A DNA stretch of 22,332 nt from JAJYZP01 sp049964535 (GCA_049964535.1 JBMFXG010000016.1:1-22332); one strand, 5' to 3'. Shown: positions 1-8,244, counted from the stretch's first letter. Notes: generated by a model from the letters alone, not told the origin. Made by a program: numbers and translations.

Positions 1-1173
1 GGAAAGGGTCCTATCCAGGCAACTGAACATCGTCGGCTCGAGGTTCAGGCACCGGGCATAGTGGATCGGCAGCCTGTCGGAGAGCCAATGCAGACCGGAA
101 TTAAGGCGATCGATGCCCTCACTCCCATCGGTCGTGGTCAGCGCGAGCTCATCATTGGTGATCGGAAGACTGGGAAGACCTCAGTTGCTCTCGATACGAT
201 CATCAATCAGAAGGGTAACGGGGTCAAGTGTATCTACGTCGCGATCGGACAAAAGGGCTCTACGGTCGCAGCAGCCGTCTCAACGCTCGCCGAGCATGGC
301 GCGCTTGAACATACTGTTGTCGTTTCCGCGCCCGCTGACGCTGGAGCCCCTTTCAAGTATCTTGCTCCTTATGCAGGGTGCGCTATGGGGCAGTATTGGA
401 TGGAGCGAGGCGATCACGCACTCATTGTGTATGACGACCTGTCCAAGCAGGCGGAGGCCTACCGGCAACTGGCCCTCTTGTTACGCCGTCCTCCTGGTCG
501 AGAGGCGTATCCGGGGGACGTTTTCTATCTTCACTCTCGTCTCTTGGAGAGAGCGGCAAAGCTCTCTGATGAGCGCGGTGGAGGCTCGTTGACAGCGCTT
601 CCTATTATTGAGACGAAGGCGGGAGATATCTCGGCATATATCCCGACGAATGTGATCTCGATCACGGACGGGCAGGTCTTTTTAGATACCGACCTCTTCT
701 ACTCTGGTGTGCGACCTGCCATTAACGTCGGCACTTCGGTCTCCCGTGTTGGCGGTGCTGCGCAAATTAAGGCCATGAAGGATGTGGCTGGAAACCTGCG
801 ACTCGATCTTGCCCAATTTCGCGACCTCGAGGCCTTCGCCGCATTCGGGTCCGAGCTCGACAAGGTCTCGCAGGCACAGCTTGATCGAGGCTATCGTCTT
901 ACTGAAGTCTTGAAGCAGGCGCAGAGTGCGCCGGTCCCGGTCGAAGAGCAGGTCTTCTCAATTTTTGCTGGGACGACTGGCGTAACCGACGACGTTCCTG
1001 TGGAAGAGATGGTTCGATTTGTCTCTGAAATGTTGGACTATCTCCGAGTCCGTCATGGTGATCTACTCAAGTCGATCACCGAGACAGGTCGACTCCCGAA
1101 CCGAGACGAGATGACCGCAGCGATTACTGAGTTTAAGGCCGGTTTTGATCCGAACCCTCGAGTGGGGTCGTAG
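1..1173 (+). CDS. atpA: F1Fo ATP synthase subunit alpha (5' end missing)
   Basis: Alpha subunit of the F1 head of the membrane-bound ATP synthase; with beta it forms the alpha3-beta3 hexamer and carries the non-catalytic nucleotide sites. The reading frame is open from base 1, so the N-terminal part (roughly the first quarter of a usual alpha subunit of just over 500 residues) lies outside the window, leaving 390 codons. Visible family motifs are the Walker A GDRKTGKT (bases 157-180; Lys instead of the Gln of E. coli, the actinobacterial form), YDDLSKQAEAYR, the RRPPGREAYPGDVFYLHSRLLER block and the PAINVGTSVSRVGGAAQ block. It ends in TAG three bases before atpG. Order atpA-G-D-C is the canonical bacterial operon order, so the missing upstream genes should be the Fo and delta subunits. 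Nothing odd is seen in the visible part. Confidence 0.97.
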   Translation, partial: GKGPIQATEHRRLEVQAPGIVDRQPVGEPMQTGIKAIDALTPIGRGQRELIIGDRKTGKTSVALDTIINQKGNGVKCIYVAIGQKGSTVAAAVSTLAEHGALEHTVVVSAPADAGAPFKYLAPYAGCAMGQYWMERGDHALIVYDDLSKQAEAYRQLALLLRRPPGREAYPGDVFYLHSRLLERAAKLSDERGGGSLTALPIIETKAGDISAYIPTNVISITDGQVFLDTDLFYSGVRPAINVGTSVSRVGGAAQIKAMKDVAGNLRLDLAQFRDLEAFAAFGSELDKVSQAQLDRGYRLTEVLKQAQSAPVPVEEQVFSIFAGTTGVTDDVPVEEMVRFVSEMLDYLRVRHGDLLKSITETGRLPNRDEMTAAITEFKAGFDPNPRVGS

Positions 1174-1176
1174 TCG

Positions 1177-2088
1177 ATGGCCGGAGGTCAAGAACGTACC
1201 CTTCGTCGTCGGATTAAAAGCGTTCAGTCGACCAAAAAGATTACGAGAGCTATGGAGTTGATAGCGGCCTCGAGGATTGTGCGAGCCATGGGTCGTATCG
1301 CCTCCGCGAGGCCATACTATCGTGAGCTCTCCAATATCGTCCGTGATCTCGCCAGGGCCGCTGGAATTCCGAGATCTCCCTACACGGAGCCGATTCGAGG
1401 GGATCTACCTGAAGTACTGATCGCAGTCACCTCCGATCGGGGCTTGTGCGGTGGCTTTAACTCTTCAGTGCTCCGGCGAGTTGAGGAGACCATGAAGGCT
1501 CGGGAGCGGGCGGGTAACGAGACGCTCGTGGTTGCGGTTGGGAAGAAGGCTCAGGCGTATTTTCGCTATCGTAGTATTCCGGTGGTGCGCGAGGTCTTGA
1601 CCGTAACCGATCGGCCTAATTTTTCCCACGTAACGGAGATCTTGGGCGATCTGTTGGCTCGATTCGAGGCTGGGGAGATTGGCGCCATCCGCGTGGCATC
1701 GTACCGGTTCATTTCGGCCGGTACCCAGAGATTGGCGCTCGAGCAACTCGTCCCGATCGTTCGCGAAGAGCTGCAACTCGAAGCTAAGGACCATGATCTT
1801 GGACTGGACTTCGAGTTTGAACCATCCTCTGAGTTGATCGTTCTTCCATTGATGAGGCAGTTCACAGAGGCTAAACTCTTTGCCCTCCTGCTTGAGGCGT
1901 CGGCCTCGGAGCACGCAGCTCGCCAGCGTGCAATGAAGGCGGCCTCGGATAACGCAGACGAGTTGGCCAAGGTTTATCGGCGACAGTTGAATCGCGCCCG
2001 TCAGGACTCGATCACCAACGAGATTATGGAGATCGTTGGTGGTGCGGAAGCCCTGTCTCAGAGCGGTAGCGGTGGCGATCACGAATGA
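1177..2088 (+). CDS. atpG: F1Fo ATP synthase subunit gamma
   Basis: Gamma subunit, the central rotor stalk of F1 that couples proton flow to catalysis in beta. 303 residues, normal length. The N-terminal coiled-coil helix is recognisable as LRRRIKSVQSTKKITRAMEL, and the C-terminal helix by the signature SITNEIMEIVGGAEAL near residues 280-295; the Rossmann-like middle domain contains VTSDRGLCGGFN. The ATG start lies three bases after the atpA stop, with a G-rich stretch (around 1162-1166) as the likely ribosome site. The C-terminus ends in a short polar tail (QSGSGGDHE). Confidence 0.97.
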   Translation: MAGGQERTLRRRIKSVQSTKKITRAMELIAASRIVRAMGRIASARPYYRELSNIVRDLARAAGIPRSPYTEPIRGDLPEVLIAVTSDRGLCGGFNSSVLRRVEETMKARERAGNETLVVAVGKKAQAYFRYRSIPVVREVLTVTDRPNFSHVTEILGDLLARFEAGEIGAIRVASYRFISAGTQRLALEQLVPIVREELQLEAKDHDLGLDFEFEPSSELIVLPLMRQFTEAKLFALLLEASASEHAARQRAMKAASDNADELAKVYRRQLNRARQDSITNEIMEIVGGAEALSQSGSGGDHE

Positions 2089-2120
2089 GTTTTGGTCGTA
2101 TTGGTAAGTTCAGACACTGT

Positions 2121-2125
2121 GAGGA
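2121..2125 (+). promoter_or_regulatory. Ribosome binding site that decides the atpD start
   Basis: GAGGA lies directly against an upstream ATG at 2126 (zero spacing) but 6 bases before the ATG at 2132. The spacing favours initiation at 2132, giving a protein that begins MSEVV instead of MLMSEVV. Confidence 0.6.
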
Positions 2126-2131
2126 ATGTTA

Positions 2132-3577
2132 ATGAGTGAAGTAGTGACACCAGAGGCGACTGCAGTCTTAGAGGACGGACGGATCGTCGCCATAACTGGA
2201 CCGGTCGTCGATGTTGAGTTCCCGCCTACTGCCATTCCTCTGATCAACGAGGCGCTCACCATGGAAGTGGAGCTGGATGGGGTAGCTAAGGTGGTCCCAG
2301 CTGAGGTCGCCCAACAGATTGGCGAGGGTCGAGTACGCTGTATCTGTCTCAAGCCGACCGATGGGCTGCGCCGGGGGACGATCGTGCGGAGGACCGGTGC
2401 GCCCATTACGGTTCCCGTGGGAGAGGGAGTTCTTGGTCATGTGTTCAACGTTGTCGGCGATGTGTTGGATAACGCAGAGCTCGTTGGCGTTGAAGATCAT
2501 TGGCAGATTCATCGGTCGGCGCCGAGTTTCGAGGATCTTGCCCCGAGAGCTCAGATGTTTGAAACCGGTATCAAGGTTATCGATCTTCTCGAACCCTATG
2601 TTGCGGGTGGTAAGGTAGGCCTCTTCGGAGGTGCCGGAGTTGGGAAGACGGTTCTCATTCAAGAGATGATCAACCGAGTGGCGCAGCAGTACAGTGGAGT
2701 TTCGGTCTTTGCAGGCGTCGGTGAGCGGACTCGCGAAGGAACTGATCTCTGGTTGGAGATGCAGGAGTCTGGCGTCATTGAAAAGACCGCGCTGGTCTAT
2801 GGTCAGATGGATGAGCCCCCCGGTGTCAGGCTGCGAGTCGCTTTATCGGCCCTCACGATGGCAGAGTACTTTCGAGATGTCAAGAATCAAGACGTCCTAC
2901 TCTTCATCGATAACATCTTTCGTTTCGTTCAGGCTGGCTCTGAGGTATCGGCTTTGCTTGGTCGCCTGCCGTCGGCCGTTGGGTATCAGCCGACCTTGGC
3001 CGATGAGATGGGTGAGCTACAAGAGAGGATTACCTCAACGAAGGGTCACTCGATCACCTCGCTGCAGGCGGTGTACGTCCCAGCCGATGACTACACAGAT
3101 CCTGCTCCTTTTACGACCTTTACCCACCTTGACGCTACGACAGAGCTGTCGCGCCAGATAGCGTCCCTCGGCATCTATCCAGCAGTCGATCCATTGGCTT
3201 CGACATCAAATATCTTGGCCCCGCACATCGTCGGTGAGCGACACTATGGCGTTGCTCGGCGGGTGCAGGAGATTCTCCAGCGTTTTCGTGAGCTCCAAGA
3301 TATCATCGCAATCCTCGGTATCGATGAACTCTCTGAAGAGGACAGGGTCATCGTCTCTCGCGCTCGTAAGATTCAACGGTTCCTCTCGCAACCGTTTTTT
3401 GTGGCGGAAGTCTTCACTGGCCAAAAGGGTATCTTTGTTCCACTCAGTGACACGATTGAGTCATTCGAAGCTCTCTGTCGTGGAGACCTCGATGAGATTC
3501 CTGAACAGGCATTTCTCAACGTTGGAGGCATCGATGGCGTTCTGGCGAAGGCTAAGTCTCTCCAAGAAGGTGCATAG
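2132..3577 (+). CDS. atpD: F1Fo ATP synthase subunit beta
   Basis: Catalytic beta subunit of F1; makes ATP from ADP and phosphate. 481 residues from the ATG at 2132, the family's usual size. Motifs: N-terminal beta-barrel start GRIVAITGPVVDVEF, Walker A GGAGVGKT at residues 166-173 (K172 and T173 bind phosphate and Mg), the GERTREGTDLW loop, Walker B LLFIDNIFRF, SALLGRLPSAVGYQPTLA, and the DELSEED motif as IDELSEEDR, fully conserved. Start chosen from the GAGGA spacing; a 2126 ATG two codons upstream is possible but badly spaced. A 43-base gap separates it from atpG, and its TAG stop overlaps the GTG start of atpC by one base. Confidence 0.97.
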   Translation: MSEVVTPEATAVLEDGRIVAITGPVVDVEFPPTAIPLINEALTMEVELDGVAKVVPAEVAQQIGEGRVRCICLKPTDGLRRGTIVRRTGAPITVPVGEGVLGHVFNVVGDVLDNAELVGVEDHWQIHRSAPSFEDLAPRAQMFETGIKVIDLLEPYVAGGKVGLFGGAGVGKTVLIQEMINRVAQQYSGVSVFAGVGERTREGTDLWLEMQESGVIEKTALVYGQMDEPPGVRLRVALSALTMAEYFRDVKNQDVLLFIDNIFRFVQAGSEVSALLGRLPSAVGYQPTLADEMGELQERITSTKGHSITSLQAVYVPADDYTDPAPFTTFTHLDATTELSRQIASLGIYPAVDPLASTSNILAPHIVGERHYGVARRVQEILQRFRELQDIIAILGIDELSEEDRVIVSRARKIQRFLSQPFFVAEVFTGQKGIFVPLSDTIESFEALCRGDLDEIPEQAFLNVGGIDGVLAKAKSLQEGA

Positions 3578-3927
3578 TGGCTACGGCCTACCCCTTTGCC
3601 CTTGTTACTCCGGAGGCGGTGATCTTTGAGGGCGATGTGCAGAGCGTCTCACTGCGTTCGGGGCTCGGTGACATAGCGTTTTTTGCGCAACACTCTCCCT
3701 ATATTGCAACGGTGGCGCCGTGTGTTGTGAAGGTGCTGAAGGTTGATGGTGAGATCCTGCTCGTCGGCGTTGATGGAGGGTTTGTGCGCGCAGCGGGCAA
3801 TATGGTCAGTGTTGTCGTCCCCTTTGCGGAGCTGGGTTACGAGGATGAAGAGTCGCTGCTTGCAGCAGTGCAAGCTCGAACCTCTGCAGCATCGGATGCT
3901 GTGATGGATGCTCCGAACGTAAAGTAA
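3577..3927 (+). CDS. atpC: F1Fo ATP synthase subunit epsilon
   Basis: Epsilon subunit, which sits on gamma and can inhibit ATP hydrolysis through its C-terminal helices. 116 residues, near the short mycobacterial form and clearly shorter than the E. coli form of about 139. The N-terminal beta-sandwich is present (VTPEAVIFEGDVQSVSL, then GLGDIAFFAQHSPYIATV, then VGVDGGFVRAAGN). Only one clear helix (YEDEESLLAAVQARTSAAS) and a short tail follow, so the two-helix regulatory arm looks shortened. The start is GTG 3577, overlapping the atpD stop by one base, with AAGAAGG upstream. Weak conservation is normal for this subunit; operon position secures the call. Confidence 0.93.
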   Translation: MATAYPFALVTPEAVIFEGDVQSVSLRSGLGDIAFFAQHSPYIATVAPCVVKVLKVDGEILLVGVDGGFVRAAGNMVSVVVPFAELGYEDEESLLAAVQARTSAASDAVMDAPNVK

Positions 3928-3939
3928 GGATCCTCTCAA

Positions 3940-4992
3940 ATGGCGAGACGGCGCCTCGGGGCCGTTGTAGAACTCCCTGAAGCACACCGTCTCGAGGTTG
4001 AAGGTATTCGAGCGGTCTGTGGTTATCGAGGAGTATCTCGGATTGATCCGCATGTAACGGTTATAGCTCCGTTCAATCTCTCCTACGCCGACTGGCCCTC
4101 CCTGCGGCGTTGTTTTCTAGAAGTAGTTGGAGAGAGTGCTCCCTTTCGAGTTCGTATTGGGGAGTTAATGACGTTCGAACCCTCGTTGAGTGTCGTAGCG
4201 CTCTGCGTTGAAGACCTTGACGGTGGTCTGAAGATCGCGCGAGATAGGCTTTTGGCTAGCTGTGGGCTCTCTGACCATCCAGAGCGGGATTTCCGTCCCC
4301 ACGTAACGCTCGCTGATGGACTGACGTCGGTTGAGACGGCCGAACTGCTACGACTCCTTCGTGGTGTCGAGTGGGAGATCGAGATTGGAGCGATCTCGAT
4401 CTTGGAGCTACCCTCTCGAGTCGGCAACGCTCGATGGCGCAGTGTTGTGAGCCCATTACTTGGGGAGACGAGGCGAGTGGTTCGAGGTCCGTTGCTGCTC
4501 TCGCTGGTGACCTTCGTCAGCTTGGAGAGAGAGGAGACTTGCTCGGAGGAGAGCCACTTTGTTGGAGGTAGCAATCGTATCTCAGATCACCTTCGCGATG
4601 GAGCGACGCCGTTACGAGACTCGGAGAATGAGAGCGCGGTCGGTCCTGAGATGACGAGCGTCGACCACGGTATTGTGGTGGCGGCATACGTTGGTTCCGA
4701 CGAGGTGGGTCGGGTGGTTGCGAGTCGACTTGCACCAGGCATCATTTCGCTGCGATATTTTAGAGTCAGCGAAGTCGAATATCGTGGAAGCGGTGTTGGC
4801 AGAGCGATCTTTGATCACTTGTTGGAGTACCTCAGGCGCAATGACGGCCGTTTTCTTCTTGCGCCAGCTGAGAGCCCTCTGGATGGATTCTTGACTGTGC
4901 TTGGATTCGAGGAGCGGAACGACCCGGTCCTTGCGCAGCTCGTGAATCCTTATGGAACGATATTGAAGGTGCGCAGCTTCTCCATACGGTGA
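3940..4992 (+). CDS. 2H-phosphoesterase (2'-5' RNA ligase-like)/GNAT acetyltransferase fusion
   Basis: 350-residue two-domain protein. Residues 1 to about 170 look like a 2H phosphoesterase (LigT/2'-5' RNA ligase superfamily), with both catalytic H-x-T motifs: H38-V-T40 in DPHVTVIAPF and H121-V-T123 in FRPHVTLADG. Residues about 230-345 look like a GNAT N-acetyltransferase: AYVGSDEVGRVVASRL strand pair, then the acetyl-CoA loop RGSGVGR at 282-288 followed by the helix AIFDHLLEYLRR and the late strand FLTVLGFEE. Residues about 175-230 are a polar Ser/Glu-rich linker. Start ATG 3940 has AAGGA nine bases upstream and lies 12 bases after atpC, so it is probably cotranscribed with the atp operon. 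The last 43 bases overlap the convergent glpX. Substrates cannot be named; a role in RNA or cyclic phosphodiester processing is only family-level inference. Confidence 0.8.
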   Translation: MARRRLGAVVELPEAHRLEVEGIRAVCGYRGVSRIDPHVTVIAPFNLSYADWPSLRRCFLEVVGESAPFRVRIGELMTFEPSLSVVALCVEDLDGGLKIARDRLLASCGLSDHPERDFRPHVTLADGLTSVETAELLRLLRGVEWEIEIGAISILELPSRVGNARWRSVVSPLLGETRRVVRGPLLLSLVTFVSLEREETCSEESHFVGGSNRISDHLRDGATPLRDSENESAVGPEMTSVDHGIVVAAYVGSDEVGRVVASRLAPGIISLRYFRVSEVEYRGSGVGRAIFDHLLEYLRRNDGRFLLAPAESPLDGFLTVLGFEERNDPVLAQLVNPYGTILKVRSFSIR

Positions 4993-5939
4993 AACGCTTC
5001 GATTCTGCGCACGGTCTTCGAGCGAGATCGCATGACCAGAGATTGAGTGATCGCCTGGTGTGTCTGGTAGCGAACTCCGGTGAGCAGTTCGCCGTCGGTG
5101 ATGCCTGAGGCCGCAAAGAAGCAGTGGTCTGAGGAGATGAGATCGTCCGTCTCGAGGACTCTATCGAGGTCGTAGCCGGCGGCAAGTGCGCTCGCTCGCT
5201 CTTCGGCGCTTCGAGGCCACAGTCGTCCTTGGATCTGGCCGTCCATGCACTTCAGTGCAGCTGCAGCGAGGACTCCCTCAGGTGTGCCGCCAATTCCAAA
5301 TAAGATGTCGGTTCCGGAGTCGAGCCAAGCGGTTGAAATTGCGCCAGCTACATCGCCGTCGGTGATAAGGCGAATCCTTGCTCCGACCGAGCGGACCTCC
5401 TCGATTAAGTCTTCGTGGCGAGGGCGATCCAAGATAACGGCAGTGATGTTGCGTACCGAAACACCTTTGACCTTAGCTAAGGCCCGCAGATTCTCAGACG
5501 GTGTTGCCCGTATGTCGACGACGCCGATGCCGTCTCGACCAACGGCGAGCTTTTCCATGTAGACACAGGGACCTGGATTGAACATCGAGCCCCGCTCCGA
5601 GACCGCTATGACGCTCAGGGCTCCGCCCCGCCCGAGAGCGGTTGGGCGAGTTCCGTCAATTGGGTCGACTGCTACGTCTGTGAGCGGAGGGTGCCCTTCT
5701 CCGACGATCTCACCGTTGAAGAGCATCGGGGCGTTGTCCTTTTCGCCTTCTCCGATAATGACGATACCTTCCATGGGAACACTCTGAAGAACCTGTCGCA
5801 TGGCCTCCACTGCTGCGCCATCCGCCCCGTCTTTATCGCCCCGTCCCATCCACATACCTGATGCCAACGCTGCGGCCTCGGTGACTCGAACGAGATCGAG
5901 GGCTAGGTTTCGATCTGGACGCTTGGTCTTTGAGCTCAT
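4950..5939 (-). CDS. glpX: Class II fructose-1,6-bisphosphatase
   Basis: Hydrolyses fructose-1,6-bisphosphate to fructose-6-phosphate, the committed phosphatase step of gluconeogenesis; cytosolic and metal-dependent. 329 residues from ATG 5939, matching the family. Motifs: NLALDLVRVTEAAALAS at the N-terminus, GEGEKDNAPM (residues 63-72), the metal-binding DPIDGT (92-97), ITDGDVAGA, and FGIGGTPEGVLAAAALKCM near 214-232. The frame stays open a further 63 codons upstream to 6128, but family similarity begins at MSSKTKRPDRN, and a GGGGGA ribosome-like stretch sits just upstream of 5939, so the shorter start is preferred. Its 3' end overlaps the 2H-GNAT gene tail to tail. A weak TAACAT -10-like element (5977-5982, minus strand) about 38 bases upstream of the start could be its promoter, without a convincing -35. 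Confidence 0.95.
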   Translation of the reverse strand: MSSKTKRPDRNLALDLVRVTEAAALASGMWMGRGDKDGADGAAVEAMRQVLQSVPMEGIVIIGEGEKDNAPMLFNGEIVGEGHPPLTDVAVDPIDGTRPTALGRGGALSVIAVSERGSMFNPGPCVYMEKLAVGRDGIGVVDIRATPSENLRALAKVKGVSVRNITAVILDRPRHEDLIEEVRSVGARIRLITDGDVAGAISTAWLDSGTDILFGIGGTPEGVLAAAALKCMDGQIQGRLWPRSAEERASALAAGYDLDRVLETDDLISSDHCFFAASGITDGELLTGVRYQTHQAITQSLVMRSRSKTVRRIEAFHRMEKLRTFNIVP

Positions 5940-6267
5940 AGTTCCCCCGCGTAGCTCTCGATGGTAGGTGCCTCTTATGTTAGGCCCTTTGGAGGACACC
6001 CCCATCTTCTGCACTCCGTAGAAGAGAGTCTTGGTGCTCGCTAGCGACCCTATGGTCGAGGCGTACCCAGGCAAGGTCGTACGAGGTAAGCAACTGTGTT
6101 GTGGCTTTCCTTCCAGTGGAACGAACAACTCCGCGAGAAGTCGTGCTGTGGTCGAGGTAGCTCACTTCGGCTCGTCCCTTGGCTCACAACGGTGATGGGA
6201 GAGCGAGTTGTCGTGAGCGGTTAGCTTGGGTGCGCTAGGTTCCGAGAGGGGATTAATGTGAGGCGTT
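5940..6267. other. Divergent intergenic spacer between glpX and the S9-like gene
   Basis: 328 bases without a convincing gene. It must hold the promoters for both divergent genes. Weak candidates are TAACAT (5977-5982, minus strand) for glpX and TAGGTT (6236-6241, plus strand) for the downstream gene, the latter with only a poor GTGAGC -35 at 17 bases spacing. A GAGG ribosome site lies at 6260-6263. A 61-codon minus-strand ORF (5980-6165) and the upstream open extension of the glpX frame cover part of it but have no recognisable motif. No tRNA, terminator or clear repeat was seen. Confidence 0.5.
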
Positions 6268-8244
6268 ATGGTCGATAGCCAGAGCGAGGTAGCTCCTCAA
6301 GGAGGTCGGGATATCGGTCGCTTCCTCTATCGAATGAGCTTGTGCGATCCTCAGATCTCGCCCCGTGGTAGGCTTCTGACTTTTTTGAGAAGGACCCAAG
6401 GTGCTACTCGCTCGGAGCTCGTTGGGTGTGATCTGACTGGAGCTTCCGAAGCGGTACTCGTCGATGGCGATATCGCTATGGGCGGCCCGTTCTCGTGCGG
6501 AAGTTACTCCTGGTCAGGCGATGAGAAGAGTATTGTGGTATTGACTCGGGCGGGAACGGTCGTTCGCTACGATCTCGAGACCGGCGGTTCCTGGGAGATA
6601 GGTTGCAGTCCCAACGCTGCCGAGATCGTTACCTCTCATCACGGTGACATCGTTGTCTCAGCTCAGCCCCAAGAGGGTTTCGTCGTCTATAACCTCGTTC
6701 TCGGCGGTTCCGGTCTGGGACGCTCAGGCATTGACTTCGGTCGGGTCGAGAGCTACAGCGTTGATCGATGGGTCGACGCCTCGGAGAAAGAGCACGTCTA
6801 CGATTTTATGACCGCGCCGAGATTGACCCCAATGGGAGATGCCCTCTTTGGGTTGGGTTGGAGCCTTGATACTCACGGGGTCTACGAAGTTGAACTCTTT
6901 GCGATCTCGCTTCAGCGAAGCTCGACGCTGAGAGGGGTCTCATGGCATCGCTCACGAGGCTCGCTCTTGTCACAGCCGATCCTCATTGCGGATGGGACCG
7001 TCGCTCTGCTCTCAGAGCACGAGGGAAGGTGGGCTCCGTATCGCATCGCGTTCGCTGGAGCGCCACTGCAAGCTCTCCGTAGCTCTTCGAGTGAGGGTGA
7101 TTTTGGAGACGTTACCACGATGGAGGTCCAACGTACCTGGGCGCTGGACGCTCGGTCCATGGTCGGAGCGGTCAATCTCGATGGCTTTGGAGCTCTGGTC
7201 GAGCTCAGCCCGGGAGAGAAGCAGCTTCGGCGTGGAGTCTTTGGAGCGGTTACCTTGGGTGAGAATTTCGTCGTTGGAGTGCGTTCGGGTGCACGCGCTG
7301 GATCTTCAATTTTCTGTATTGACCGAAGCGATGGGACTCTTCGCACGTTACGTTCCATGCATCTTGGAGGGTATCCGGCTCGAGATGAGGTCGAACCAGA
7401 GGTCATTCGTCTCCGGGGCTCGTTGGACTACCGTGATCATGAAGCTGCTTTAGGTGGTGGTCAGACGCTCGTGGCGCGAGTGTTTCAGAGTGATTCGGTG
7501 CACCGGGGTACGGCCGTACTTTGCAATGAGGCGCCAGAGGGTCAAGAACGCGTGGTGCCGTTCCCTCTCCGTTCCGCTCTCTTGGATCGAGGGATCAACG
7601 TCATCCACCTCGACGCGCGCGGCACCCAGGGGCATGGATGGGCACATCGAGAAGCACTTCTTGGGAGCTTCGGAGTGAGCGACGTTGCTGATTACGGAGC
7701 TCTTGTGGAGTGGGTATCTCGTCCCGGTAGCCTCGGCTCAGGTCTTCCCACTGTGTTGGTCGGGAGGTCTTTGGGAGCCTGGACGGCCTTGATGGTCGCG
7801 AGACGCGTCGGGGAACTTCTCGATGCAGTAATGCTCGTCGATCCAGTCTGTGATCTCAACAGGGCCGTTCGCAGCGGTCTGCGCGTGAGAGAGAGGCCGC
7901 TGTCCTTGTGGTTTGCGGCGGAAGTCTTCGATGAACTCGATATTGTTGACGAAGTTCTCCGGTCTTCGAGCGAGCTATTGGGATCTCCCGAGGTGCGGTT
8001 AGGGAGCGTCGGTCGAGGCCGGTCGCCTCAGCGTCTGTCGAAGGACGGTGCTACGCCGGTCTTCGTGTTTCCCTCTCGAGGAGTAGAAGAATCTGCTGAA
8101 GAGTTGGGATCTCGAGAGAGACCTCAGTGGCATGCCACTTGGCCCGGCAGTGGCGCACAGGAGGAGTCCTCGTTACTGACGCTCGATGGTATTGAACGGA
8201 TCGTGTCGCTCGTTGAAAGAGTCGTTACAGAGGCGCAGTCGTGA
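6268..8244 (+). CDS. S9 (prolyl oligopeptidase)-like alpha/beta hydrolase, apparently degenerate
   Basis: 658-residue protein with the two-part layout of S9 peptidases. Residues about 1-390 resemble the beta-propeller (PQISPRGRLLTFL near the N-terminus is the typical 'SPdG..laF' blade, followed by YSWSGDEKSIVVL). Residues about 395-658 are an alpha/beta hydrolase: INVIHLDARGTQGHGW matches the S9 'PRGs.GyG' segment, and the nucleophile elbow is VGRSLGA with Ser501. No signal peptide is seen, so it is probably cytoplasmic. The expected acid after the last strands (VFVFPSRGVEES, residues 598-609) and the expected GxGH histidine (here WPGSGAQ, 625-631) are not found, so the triad may be incomplete. 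The start ATG 6268 has GAGG four bases upstream. It precedes murA by 153 bases. Peptidase activity is not assured; an inactive or esterase-like member is possible. Confidence 0.75.
   Translation: MVDSQSEVAPQGGRDIGRFLYRMSLCDPQISPRGRLLTFLRRTQGATRSELVGCDLTGASEAVLVDGDIAMGGPFSCGSYSWSGDEKSIVVLTRAGTVVRYDLETGGSWEIGCSPNAAEIVTSHHGDIVVSAQPQEGFVVYNLVLGGSGLGRSGIDFGRVESYSVDRWVDASEKEHVYDFMTAPRLTPMGDALFGLGWSLDTHGVYEVELFAISLQRSSTLRGVSWHRSRGSLLSQPILIADGTVALLSEHEGRWAPYRIAFAGAPLQALRSSSSEGDFGDVTTMEVQRTWALDARSMVGAVNLDGFGALVELSPGEKQLRRGVFGAVTLGENFVVGVRSGARAGSSIFCIDRSDGTLRTLRSMHLGGYPARDEVEPEVIRLRGSLDYRDHEAALGGGQTLVARVFQSDSVHRGTAVLCNEAPEGQERVVPFPLRSALLDRGINVIHLDARGTQGHGWAHREALLGSFGVSDVADYGALVEWVSRPGSLGSGLPTVLVGRSLGAWTALMVARRVGELLDAVMLVDPVCDLNRAVRSGLRVRERPLSLWFAAEVFDELDIVDEVLRSSSELLGSPEVRLGSVGRGRSPQRLSKDGATPVFVFPSRGVEESAEELGSRERPQWHATWPGSGAQEESSLLTLDGIERIVSLVERVVTEAQS

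Noticed and set aside
113..592. 159-codon ORF in a second plus frame inside atpA
   Set aside because: Ser/Arg-rich out-of-frame translation with no motif; atpA motifs cover the same bases.
1465..2082. 205-codon minus-strand ORF antisense to atpG
   Set aside because: Same codon-register effect as above; atpG is fully conserved across the region.
4440..4640. Possible frameshift joining a separate 2H gene and GNAT gene
   Set aside because: Other frames look briefly protein-like in the linker (the stretch 4371-4571 in one frame), but frame +1 stays open throughout, its codon third positions look normal, and GNAT-like sequence begins in the same frame. Kept as one gene, with the doubt noted.
5953..5960. 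AGCTCTCG before glpX as a second copy of the glg half-site, suggesting a shared regulon
   Set aside because: The 8-base half-site also occurs inside several coding regions (for example near 2543, 6746 and 18124), so a single half-site means little.
5940..6128. N-terminal extension of glpX (63 extra codons)
   Set aside because: Family similarity starts at MSSKTKRPDRN, the extension has no motif, and a ribosome-like GGGGGA is next to ATG 5939.
5980..6165. 61-codon minus-strand ORF in the glpX upstream spacer
   Set aside because: No ribosome site or recognisable feature; overlaps the likely glpX promoter region.
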